Assembly: GCA_031841125.1 (NCBI GenBank)
Contig: CM063106.1
Span: forward strand, 72,280,101-72,344,100
Length of the DNA stretch: 64,000 nt
DNA from: Acanthococcus lagerstroemiae
Lineage: Eukaryota > Arthropoda > Insecta > Hemiptera > Eriococcidae
Direction: 5' to 3'
The translations under genes and the position numbers were made by a program. Below are positions 23,035 to 33,607 of the stretch, in pieces. The notes under the pieces were generated by a model. It worked only from the letters and a program-made list of their open reading frames with translations, was not told where the DNA came from and did no database searches. How positions within the stretch are numbered: the stretch's first letter is position 1; the number at the start of each line of letters is the position of its first letter.

Positions 23035-23380
23035 ATTTCCCTTGTGGACGTACAGAAGTTTTTCAGGAGGAGGGGGGGGGGCGAAAGTGCGAAAGTCCCA
23101 ACTGATTGAACTCAACATTCCCAAGTATCAAAGCACGAAAAAAAGAAACCTTTTGACTTGTTGAATCTTTTCAACTTCTCAACTCAAAATTCCCAAGTAT
23201 CTAAGCAAAAATAAATAAATAAATCAACAAACAACGTTTGACTTGTTGGATTTTCCTAACTCTACCGAAATTCCTTATCTTTGCCTGATTGAAATTGTAA
23301 ATTTTCCCAACTACTGAGTTAAAAATTTCCTCGGTGAGGGGAAGTTCCCCCTCCCCCATATCGGTACGTCCCTGCGTACA
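23035..23380. repeat. Dispersed repeat (partner at 55940-56135)
   Basis: Shares several blocks in order with 55940-56135: GAAAGTCC.AACTGATT, CAACTCTA.CGAAATT and GTAAATTTTCCCAACT. Weak inverted ends containing GGACGTAC suggest a MITE. The copy at 23 kb contains an internal duplication of its first block. Confidence 0.6.
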
Positions 23381-23981
23381 TATATACATGGCCCATGTAC
23401 AAATATGACAGTTCACCTAACTCGATTTTTACAGTAAGCGGCTCAGTACATAAATGAAGTTGAAAAAGTTTTATTTTTTTCTAATTTTGACGTTACTTTG
23501 GTTCTAAAAGCTGCTTCTTGTTGTAATACTGAGGTGCATAAAATTCATATTATACAATTACATCTATTTCCCTAGACTGGCTATTTACCTGAGAGGTTGG
23601 AATTTTGAAGGAGCCACATAAAAGGAGAAAAATTAAATTATCTGGTTATAAGAAAAAACGTTTATACGAGTAGTATTTTTCACATGCTAACTATAGATAG
23701 GCTCTCAGAATTTTACTGAAGCCGTTTTTCCATCATAAGGTGATTTTTAAGATTTTCTAATGGTATCAAGAAAAGTTTTAAAAATCAACTGACGATGAAA
23801 AAATGGTTTTCGTTAGACTCTGTGGTTAGATCTCTAATCAGCGTGAAAAATTATTTTTTACTTCTAACCTTTCCTTTTTCTCCTTATTTTTGTAAGCTAA
23901 CCCCAAAATTTCAAGATTTATGGTAACCAGTAGAAGGAAACATTTCTTATTGAAACTTAGCACACTTGACGGGGAAACTTT

Positions 23982-25005
23982 AAATGAATAAACGATAAGA
24001 AAATAACGATAAAATCGAGTGTATGAATGATAGGAAATGTGCTACCTAACATTACATATTGCACGCTTTTCTACAATGTAATAACATTGACTTGAAAGGA
24101 GTTCAACGGTTGAAAAATATACACTTTTTTTGCCCAGATGCCCTCTTTCATACGTCCTCCTGAAGTCTCTCTAAACTTTTTTTCAGGACCAAGTTAGTTT
24201 TACTTTTTAGCAGTTAGTTTGGGATAAGGAGAAAATTATCACCTCAACGGGCACCTATCCCTTTCCATTTTCCCCCAGACAATAAGGCTATTTTTCCTTG
24301 CTGACATCCTCACACAAGTATGACCCGGATCCAAGTCAGTTTTACGGTTTTGTACTCTTCTTGACTCTAAAGATCCCTCACCAATCGTAGGGTTCGCTAT
24401 TCATTTTTTCAATTTCACACCAAACATCTTTTTGCAACAGCTCCCCCCCGGGTCTCACTCCAGTGTCACCTTCTTGCAGCTGGTATAGGATAAGGAAACA
24501 TTTGGTTCCGTGAATGTGCCCTCCACCTCTTTCCGCTCTTCTCCAGAATGATAACCCAATCTTCTCCGCCCGCCTCCTCCCTCTAGTATGACCCCGATCC
24601 GAGTTTTTTCACTTTTTGACTCCCCCGCCCACGATTCTAAGGATCTTTTACCATCCTCAGGTCATTTACTTGTTCAATTTTCCCCAAGAGCCGGTTTCCA
24701 GTGGCCTTCCTCAAGTCTCATTCAAGTGTTTGCAGAAATGACTTAGTTTCACCAATTCGTCGGCATCTAGCAGTCAAGTTTCAATTACGTTAACGTGCAG
24801 TGTATATCAATTTTTTGTGATTCATAACTCCTTTTATGATTGGACTAACATTTTTTCCTATTTTTTCCTACTCGAATAGAAATATTTTATCATGTATCCA
24901 TTTCTTCTATCGTTTGTTTTTTTTAAAGAGTTGTTCCACTTTTTTCTCATAGTTCGTATACTTTATTTTATCGAGCGATTAAATACCATCCCTTTCTAAT
25001 TCCAT
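23982..25005. repeat. Dispersed repeat, second copy of parts A and B
   Basis: Part A (23982-24100) matches 3203-3335, and part B (24555-25005) matches 5256-5545. The distance between the parts is about 450 bp here and about 1.9 kb in the other copy, where MITE and SINE insertions intervene. The core GTATGACCC.GATCC recurs within the copy near 24320 and 24587. Confidence 0.6.
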
Positions 25006-25265
25006 GATGGTGAACAACTTTCTGGGGCTAGTTAGGCAAAACATCATACATCAAATAACAAAATCTTCTGCAATGAGTCTGAACACACTAATGACACACC
25101 GTTCCTCAACACTGATAATTTCCAGCAAGGTTGGATTTAGGATTTTGGGCCTTCCAAGATCGATGGACCCCTCCCCTTAGCAAAGAAAAACTCCGGTGAT
25201 TTTTCAGAATTTGTAATTTTCTAGGGGGAATGTGTTTTCAAACACCAGGGTTAAAATAATATGTG

Positions 25266-26358
25266 TAGGGGAGGCTGGGGAGCAGTGTAACACTTTTCGT
25301 CCATTTTGATCTGTGGGCTACAAATTAATTTTAAATTCAGATTTTAACACCTCACATAAAAGATACAACCTTTGGCTACATTTTGATGTTATTACCACTT
25401 GAAAATGTCAAAACCTGCAGAATCTAGAAATTATATTAGCCATTTACTTTTTTGTTACACTGTACACTAGTACCTGGGTACAGTGTAACACTGCAAAAAA
25501 GTTGATAGGGTAATCATTATTTAGCTAGGAAAAATCCAGAATTTTCTGAATAATAGATCCAAACATTTCATGGTACAAGGTACAGTTTTATCAAAATTAG
25601 CGGATACCGGGCATATTAAAATGTAAACATTTCATAAACGACAGTGCACAGACATATGGATGAAAGAAATACTGTTAGACACAGACGTATGAAAGAAAGA
25701 AATACCTACTGTTATATACAGACATATGGAAGAAAAAAACACTGTTACACTGTTCCCCATCACATAATTTTATTAAGCACGACATATTATAGGAAAATTA
25801 TCAAGTTAAATCTAAATTGTACTGCTCGATTAAAAAATGCATACTTTTCTTGTAATTTTTAAGCCGGGAGCACACTTGAGCACGAATGCTTCCGAACCGC
25901 ACCGTACCGCGCAGAGGCTGCCTCGGCTCGGTAATGTGGACAGCGCAAGCATGCTGAGGCATGCGCTGCGAACTGCCTCATGCGCTGCGCGGTCCGATCT
26001 GACGGCTGTCGGTCCATCAAAGTGAGCATTGCTCCGTATGTGCTACGCAATTGCCTCATGCGCGATTATTTGCACTTTGCAGTAAACATCGAGTGCACAC
26101 CGCATTGCACCGCACCGTACCGCCCGGTACGGAGCGGTTCAGCAGCATTTGTGCTCAAGTGTGTTCCCAGCTTTATATATTCAGATCGTCAAAAGGAATC
26201 ACTTTGGGAGGGGGGGGGGTGTAGATGAAAGTCGAGGTATTGCATTTTTTTCGCAGATTTCTTTCTAAAATAACTATCTAGTAATAAAAACGGCAACATT
26301 TTAGAGTGTTATGAAGCAATTTAATGATCACTGTTACACTGTTTCCCAGTCTCCCCTA
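25266..26358. mobile_element. TA-flanked inverted-repeat element (non-autonomous)
   Basis: Terminal inverted repeats of about 25 bp begin GGGGAGGCTGGGGAGCAGTG at left. The right end complement differs at about three bases. TA flanks both sides, as in Tc1/mariner-type insertion. The interior has repeated GTTACACTGTTCCC-like motifs and direct repeats of a CAGACATATGGA unit at 25650-25740. No transposase frame. Confidence 0.65.
25861..26173. mobile_element. GC-rich 313 bp MITE nested inside the TA element
   Basis: Ends of 30 bp are inverted repeats with about 27 matches (left AAGCCGGGAGCACACTTGAG). The interior is markedly GC-rich compared with its surroundings, with many CCGCACCGTACCG motifs. 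The open frames inside are by-products of this composition. Confidence 0.72.
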
Positions 26359-26628
26359 TACATATTTCAGGAAAATAAATGAAATAATAACTAGAAAATC
26401 TGATTTTTAATGATTTTATCGGCTGGTAATGGTACTTAATGGTAATTCTTTGGGAAAGGAGGGGGTATGTGTTTTCATAGTCAGCAGTTGTTTATGTATA
26501 TGGGGTAACTAATTGACAATGAGCAAACAATTTGAGTTTTTCTATTTTTTCCCCCATTTATGTTGGCCCCTTGTTGGTAGGGGCTCCGGGGCCCGGTTCC
26601 TGTGGGTACACCTTTAAATCTGACGCTG

Positions 26629-28290
26629 ATTTCTAGTATTTCCACATCGGAGAAACAGCATCAACGAATGTCCGTTAACATTTGATGTACTTCAGCCACT
26701 CGATTAATTTCTTCCCAAATACCTCACATTCTCCAATTCTAACGTCTTTGTCGGGTCAGGTGAACAAGAGGGAAAAAAAAACATATCTTTCCAAATGTCA
26801 ATAAACAAACGGCGTACACAATAATAGCTGAAAGTACAGTAAATTACGGACGAGCCTATCGCACGGTACTCTCGCAGCAATTTCCTTCGCCGACAAGTTG
26901 AATCGCAGACAAAATTCTGATCACATTCTTTCAAACCGAACTTTGTGAAACAATCGGGGACAAACTGGTTTCGTCTTCAGTACTGAGAAATGCGAGCTCT
27001 GCGCACTAGGTAAGTACATTTTATACGGAATAGACAAAACAGAATTACAAGAATGTTCATTAAAATTACTCAAATATTCTCTGTTCTGAGAATGCCCTAA
27101 GATGGATATTAACATTGTTCGAGTAGACGCAGCTTAGAAATCGAAATAAAACAGCCGACCTCTAGGTAGTCGAAACGACATTACTCGCCGGCCTACTCCT
27201 TGTCCACGTTTGTGAAAGTGGCAAAGTGCACAAGGTAATTTCGGGGTATATGAGCCACTGCTGGCTTTGCTGGCTTGTACACGTTATTTAGATGGTTAAA
27301 ATGTACACGATTTCTAGCGCACTAAACCTCATCTGGTTACCACAGATTTTCGCTCGTTTCAATGGTCCATTACTGCTTATACTGTCTGCGCAGTTGAATT
27401 TTATGTCATCGTTAATAATCGATATATATGCGCGCTAACACATCCACGAAATTCACTTTTCTACACTCGAAATGAAGGAAAAGTAAGCGCTGGTTAATTT
27501 TGATCCACAAAGATTAAAACTAACTGTGCATTTTAATTGGAATTGATACTGATCGTGAACTAGGTATAGTTGCTTTTATGAAGCATTACCTGTAACTGTT
27601 GCGCTTAGTTTGTTGGTACCGTCATTCCGTCCCTGCTATCTCGGTCAGACATCTGAAAATTTTATAGTATGGTAGCAGCGCCGAGAAAAAAAATGGTAGG
27701 TATTCCAGAATTTTTATTATCGGGCGCGGACAGACCACCGTAAATGTGGTTTGAATACAATTTAAACGTACTGATCGAGGATTAATTTTACTGTAATAAA
27801 AAAAAAGTAAACGTGAAACTGAAATTTATGATTTCGCGGAATACGGTAACAGCACCGTCCGATTTTTCACTCTTATCGCAGGTACCTACGGCAACTTGAG
27901 ACTTGAGGATCATAAGCGTCCCGCAGCCGAATTTACCCAAACCACAACCTGTTTGCACGATTGTGTTCCTGTGAATCGCGATAATCGTCAGTTCGTGCGT
28001 ATTTTATAGAAATTACAATTCTAAAATCAGCAATGACAATTTTACAGCGTATTTACAAGCGTTTCGTGGTCATAAATAGGAACGAGTGTGCGTATACTGT
28101 ACACGCGGCTATGTAATAAAACCATCGTCTTCGCTGGTCGAGTGGTCGGCGACCGTTAAATACAAATTCGAAACTCGAAGAACTAATGTTTCCATCTCGG
28201 CTCGAATCATCACGTTTCGGGAACTCTACTCATCTTTGAGAACCGTCAAAATACGCCGTCATTATCATCTCTACAACTCTATACAGATAC
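26629..28290. other. No gene recognised; unique sequence
   Basis: Low-repeat sequence with normal CpG content. It is one of the few stretches that looks like ordinary intergenic or intronic host DNA. No domain-bearing frame. Confidence 0.5.
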
Positions 28291-28296
28291 ACGAGT

Positions 28297-28430
28297 TATA
28301 AAGCCAGCCAGTCGCATTAAGTTTGATGAACGTGTAAAGCTTTTAATTGTGTAACGAGTAAGACATCATCGACTCATCGAATAAGAAGCGTGTGTCCGCC
28401 GTCTCCGTCAGAAAACGAGAACTGCGATGT
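28297..28430 (+). promoter_or_regulatory. Possible TATA box and noncoding first exon
   Basis: TATAAAG at 28297-28303 is followed about 125 bp later by a donor-like GAT|GTAAGT (GT at 28429-28430), in unique sequence. No coding start between them is convincing. This is a weak inference that transcription evidence would decide. Confidence 0.18.
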
Positions 28431-28849
28431 AAGTTAACATTAGGCTAGTCGAAACCACGCGTGGAGTTTTCTTTCACCGTAATTAAAAGCGAAATGTCAT
28501 GAGAATTCCCAGAGCCAGGTACCTATGGTAAAACGTATTATGTTCAATCTAACTTGCCGGTCACGGCCAACTTGAGCGAATGCTAAGAATTGCTAGCAAA
28601 TGGATTTCGTTTCTGAGATTATCAAATCAATGATAATTGCGCGGGAAACTAGAAGTCCACATTGCACTGCGTAGCAGAGAAGGTAACGAGGCACGAATTT
28701 TATCTGCCTCTATAGCGGAGGATGGGAATCACTTTGTTTTCGAGAAGCTAGACCGTTTTTGGTGATATATGTCATGAGAATCTGCACGCAGGTTTTGTTT
28801 CTGGGATAGATTGCCAATAATAAAGGTGGAAAAGAGGTATGAAAAGATG

Positions 28850-29517
28850 TAAGGTGAATCGGGGTAAGTGGAACCGCAAATTTCGTTAATTCAACTTTGA
28901 AGTACACGTGCACAATCTGTAATAGACGGGTTGACCTGAAACTAGATATACATGTTTTTTGTAGTATTCTTGATCTTGTGTAAAGATTTGAGCATGATTG
29001 AATACATAGTGCGTGTGGTGGACGTGATAAAAAAAAGTCGTCGATGGGTTCCATTTTCCGGCACTGTGGGGTAAATGGAAACGTGCTGAAAACCGTCCAG
29101 AAGAAATGTATTAACGATGTAAAAGAATCTCTGAGGCAAATAGAAACAATTATGCACATGAAAAGAAAGTAATGCATAGTAGAAACATGTGGAAAAATTT
29201 TATGGGTGAGTACCGAAATTACAAAAGTGAAACTTGGAAGTTACTTAACACATTTAACAAGGCAACTTATCAAAATCAAACTCGAATTTCAGGAAAGAAG
29301 ATTGCCGCTTTGTAACTTGTGGGATGTGTTGCTTTAAATTACCTACATACAATGTCCGAACATACAATTCCTAAAACACACGAGTTTTCAGTAACAATTG
29401 AAGTTTTTCCAACATAATTTGTGAGTGTATTCTATGAAATAATCTGCAGAGGCTGAAAGCTGGGAGAAGCGATAGGTTCCATTTACCCCGGATTTACACT
29501 TGCCCCGTTTCACCTTA
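28850..29517. mobile_element. TA-flanked inverted-repeat element, 664 bp
   Basis: The ends AGGTGAATCGGGGTAAGTG and the complement of the right end AGGTGAAACGGGGCAAGTG match at 17 of 19 bases and sit between TA dinucleotides. A second GGGGTAAATGGAA motif occurs inside both arms. The long minus-strand frame across it has no recognised domain. Confidence 0.65.
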
Positions 29518-29734
29518 TCATTAATGGAAAATTATCTTCACGGGTTGACTGTTTCAACCCGATGCGCAATCAGTTACCCTCTAGTTGCCCGCGGAAAAGT
29601 TACCCATTTGCAACCCTCGGTTACCCTCAGATTACCCAGAAATCCATCAGTTACCCTTGTTACACCGGGGGAAGTTCGCGTGGATGCCATTGTTTCGCTG
29701 GGGGAGGTTTCAATGCTTGTGTTAGGCAAACTTC

Positions 29735-30327
29735 TTGGTAATATTCCATGTATAGGGTGTACAAATTCACTTTTTCTTCTTCTGTATTCCAAAACACTTT
29801 CGACTGTTATGCCATCATCAGTGGAGTCGATTAAGACAACATAACACCGACCATGACAACCCAACACCAGCTATGACGAATAATTTCCGAATTAGACTAG
29901 AAAAGAGATATTTAAGTTAAATTAAGCGAAGAAGATATTATCAAGTTAAGTAATCGAAGAAGATACTACTAGGTTACGAAATTATAGATAGAATTAAGAG
30001 TAGACTAAGATAAGTATAAAATAGAAGAGACACGTTAAGTTGAGTAAATCGAAAAGATACTATTAGTTAATAAGTAAATAGAGTAAGGAGTAGATCTAAG
30101 ATGTGCTATAGTTAAGTTAAGCTAAGATTGTTAAGCAGATAATGTAAGTGTAAGGCGATGAACCATAGTGTGTGATTAAAATGAATAATAAGGAGCACAC
30201 CTATAGGGAGCCGAGAGGGGGGAAAAAATAATACCCTAAATGATGATGGCATAACAGCCGAAAGCGCTCAGGAATACAGAAGAAGAAAAAGTGAATTGGC
30301 ACACCCTACACATGGAATATTACCAAG
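29735..30327. mobile_element. Foldback element B (uninterrupted relative of element A)
   Basis: Arms of about 90 bp (29735-29826 and 30241-30327) are inverted complements and match the arms of the element at 2.1 kb. At 30318 the sequence GGAATATTACC is the empty version of the Tigger target in element A. The spacer (29880-30180) is a purine-rich degenerate repeat with TTAAGTTAA and GAAGATACTA motifs. Confidence 0.78.
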
Positions 30328-30364
30328 TTCACTCACACTCCGAAATAAACACTAAACTTCTTGG

Positions 30365-31051
30365 TGTTATGTCTGATTTCCTCGAGCGGAGGTTGTAAGA
30401 CATTGAAGTTGAGGTTTGAGGTTCGTCAGCGCCGGAGAAATGATAACAAAGGGTTAAAAAGTCGTAACTGTATTATGACGTTCTCTTAGAGTAATATGTA
30501 CAAACAACGACGGAGACACGGGGATGGCTTTACAATGAGGCTTAGTACTCCCCTCGTCAGGTCAGAGATCGTAGGCGTCGCGATGGTTCCGTCCCGGTAC
30601 ACCAGACACCGGAATGCTGCGACAGGAAAGTATCAGAGATTTCCAGTTCGAATATCCGTGACGGGCACCAGAGACTGGATGCGCATTGCGCACATAGCGG
30701 AGTATGTCGGCTCAGGAAACGACCCCCTTCGGTTCTGTCCCGGAGCACCAGACACCTGGATGCTGCGACGGGAGCGTATCGAATGTTCTCGTTTGAATAC
30801 CCTTACGGGGCACCAGAGACTGGAGGCACACGCAATGGAGTATGCCCAATCAGACTGTGTAGGAGCCTCAACTCGACGAAAAGCAATGACTCTCGAACGG
30901 CCATCCACCGTAGCCGCTTTCACCAGTCGTGACGTAATCTGGAGGGTATAAAACACAACCCTCCGCGTGACTAGTTGCCAGCGACGACGGTCGCGCTACG
31001 ATCCGGGTTTCTCCCTAGAATTTGGGATTCGCAAGCTACGCGTTCGTAACA
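30365..31051 (+). mobile_element. LTR (solo or orphan), BEL-like ends
   Basis: Starts TGTTATG and ends GTAACA, that is TG...CA with TGTTA/TAACA inverted ends. It contains two tandem copies of a ~145 bp unit (30591-30735, 30736-30885) with CACCAGA.AC and GAGTATG motifs, like duplicated U3 enhancers, then TATAAAA at 30947-30953. CTTGG lies directly before it and again 2 bp beyond its end, a near target duplication. It is GC-richer than its neighbours. No gag or pol follows, so it is probably solo. The BEL assignment is only from the end sequence. Confidence 0.6.
30947..30953 (+). promoter_or_regulatory. TATA box of the LTR
   Basis: TATAAAA stands about 100 bp before the LTR end, downstream of the duplicated ~145 bp unit, where an LTR promoter is expected. 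Confidence 0.55.
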
Positions 31052-31054
31052 CCC

Positions 31055-32080
31055 TTGGTTCCCTTTTAGTTATGCCCGGGTAAGTGGCGGGATTTTGCGC
31101 ATCGGGAAATGAAGTCCATCTTCTTCGGTGTGTCATCCTTAGCTTGTATTTAAAAGAGATTAAAACACATCATGAGTTAGTTGTTCGCTCATTGCAAGAG
31201 GTATTTGCAATGTAAATCAACTAATCAACGTCCTGAATGGAAAGCTTCTGCTAAAAGCTATAATAGCTAAAAGTATCAAAATGAAGACACCTGAATCATA
31301 TTGATAAATCAATTAATCAACACTTAAACAGTGAAATAATCAATCAGTAACGTTGATGATGATTCACGGTTCATATCGTGAAATTTAGAAATGATCAAAA
31401 AACGTCAGCAAAACATCACATGACATGCTATGCTAATAGAATGTGCATGCTGCTGGTGCTTATAGGACATTCTGTTAATATTATACTGAACCAACATATC
31501 TATGGCATGGCAGTGAATAAGGTCCCACCTCGTCGATCCTAGTTCTTGATACGACAATTTTCGTGAATCAAGGTCAAAACTGTCGACATTGGTACTGATG
31601 ACGATTTTGGTGGAATAAATCCTCCTCTTTCGAATGGTGTCATCCATTTTTCTCTGTCTGCCTTCGTTCGTCCATTATAGACGAAAACACCGCGCCGTGA
31701 ACCTACCTTTCTGTTTTGCCCCTACCCAACTCAGTTTTATTATCATTGGAAATAAAACTCTTTCATTTCGTATTAGTTTTCTAAAAAGGTCTCACTTCGT
31801 CGACGAAATTTCTGATAAATTTCTGACAAAATGAGAAATTGCGAAGTTCTCTAGCTATATTTGTTTCGGAGATATGCCCACTTTGAGTTTTTAATTTTTC
31901 GTTTTTCTTAACCTTTCTTTAAATTGCATTTTTCTCAAAATCAGTTTTTTTTGAAATCTCAACTTTAAACAGTCATATCTCAGCGAATTTTCTCTAACCA
32001 AGAAATTTTGAACAAATTTGAATTCTCCTCGGACCACAGAATGGAGAGCTGTCTCCTAGAAATACCAAAAAACCACACAC
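31055..32080. other. No gene recognised
   Basis: AT-rich sequence of unknown origin. 31830-31990 has AGATAT/TCATATCTC-like phrases common in decayed insect repeats. An (AC)8 tract lies at 32074-32089. Confidence 0.45.
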
Positions 32081-32089
32081 ACACACACA

Positions 32090-32660
32090 GCAGAAAAAAA
32101 GAACCTCAGTAGGAAGTAACATCATTACACCAGTACACAAATATGCAATAGCCAACCAAATCCTCGGAAAAGAACTAACGAAAAACGGTTTCGACTCGAC
32201 TCTGGAAACCCAAAAGAAATATGACATGTTGGTAAAAGCTATTAAAAATTACGGAAGAACTAGTGGGAGTCAAAAGAGCAAAACCAATAACTGACGACAA
32301 ATTGTCTCTAGAAATCAAAAAACTTATAGCAAACAGAACAATGCTGAACAGTAAACCTCATAAAAACAACTTTGGAAATAATACAGCTTAGTGAACTATG
32401 AAAACTCATTAGGAAAAAAATTGGATAGGATGTCTCCGAATTTGATACTAAAAAATAGCGAAAATAATGCAGGAAAGCCGCTCCAGTAAAAAAAATAAAA
32501 ATCAAACAGACACTGTCATGCTCCCAAAGCTGAAAAACGCCTTAGGAACTGAAAAATACGGAAGGCAGGAATATCAGTGGAAGTGGCAACAGAGTTCTAC
32601 AAACATATATACACGGCAAACCCCAGCGAAAATATTAATATGTGGCGAGAAAAAGCTACT
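32090..32660 (+). pseudogene. RTE-type LINE, 5' fragment (linker before RT)
   Basis: Plus-strand frames give FDSTLETQKKYDMLVKAIKN, then DDKLSLEIKKLIANRTML, then EVATEFYKHIYTANP, in the order of the region between endonuclease and RT in RTE LINEs. Stops and frameshifts separate them. The same element resumes at 33608. The endonuclease is not seen. Confidence 0.65.
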
Positions 32661-33607
32661 AACAATGAACAAAGGGTTGGATTTTTCGGCACAGCAAAAT
32701 AGATGGTCATCACAGAAAAAAATATGGTTTAACAGCTAAGTGACAATTGAAACTAGCGCGGTAAAGTATTAAAATTCGAACACGGGGAAAAAAATGGCAA
32801 CATGCAAAATTATTTTCAAAAAACTATCAAAAATTTGTTAATAATTAACGAAAATTTGTTTACTGCACAAGCAGTGTTTTTTACTTCGTGCAGGTCTGCC
32901 TCTTTTTCTTTTTTGTCCAAGAGGAACATTTTTGGCTTCAACAAGCACTTGAACTACAGTTTTAGTCTAATTAGCATACCTAATTGATAATTGAATATAA
33001 GATATTTCAAGTAGAAAGGGCACAAACACGAATTAATGGTTTGCGATCAATACGAATCACCCACATCTTGAATTGGCATTTCTTAAAATCGTCGAACGTT
33101 TTCCATCTATCCTTTTTTGATAATACAGCACCCAAAGTCTTCAGACTCATTTCTTCCTTACTTTTTGAAGCTGCTATGTAATACGTCTCGGTGGCTCCCT
33201 CTTCGTCATCCCTCTGCAGTACTTTTTTGTTAGTCATTGCTCACTGAAAAGCCGTCGTCCAGTGGCGCAGCGAAGGAGATCTGATCTGACTTGAGCAAAA
33301 CTGATGCAGTTTACGGACTCTGGACTACGTGTCCTCAACCACTCGATAGCTTTGTTCTTGTTTACACCAGCACTACATGTAATTTCTGGCATAAAGAACA
33401 AAAAAAAAAAGTTGAAATATTTCTGTTCACTGCGTCGAAATATTGTGGATGAGTTCCTGTGCATTTTTTCAATTGTTCACTGTCAATACATTTCAAAACA
33501 CCGTGGGCGATTTTTTGCGCGTTTCAGTAATTATTTACTGTGTCGGCATTTCATTTCACTGTTAAGAGAATTGCTGTGATCTTTATATTTTTTGATGTGC
33601 GATTATA
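32661..33607. other. ~950 bp insertion in the LINE, unclassified
   Basis: Separates two parts of one LINE that should be almost contiguous. It has no recognisable ends. On the minus strand two adjacent frames (33464-33234 and 33237-33007) have protein-like charged composition but no family I know. Confidence 0.45.

Larger units (their letters stand above)
25123..26628. mobile_element. hAT-like MITE carrying two further nested elements
   Basis: The outer ends (CAGCAAGGTTGGATTTAGG at left; complement of right CAGCGTCAGATTTAAA) and internal blocks match the reverse complement of the MITE at 37058-37287, for example AGAATTTGTAATTTTCTAGG. It is split by the TA-flanked element at 25266-26358. A clean target duplication is not visible. 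Confidence 0.55.

Noticed and set aside
25837..26228. Overlapping frames on both strands
   Set aside because: By-products of the GC-rich MITE at 25861-26173.
28710..29177. 155-codon minus-strand frame
   Set aside because: It crosses the left boundary of the TA-flanked element at 28852 and has no domain, so it is not a single gene.
30496..30951. 151-codon frame with an internal repeat
   Set aside because: Inside the LTR; the repeat is the ~145 bp duplicated upstream unit.
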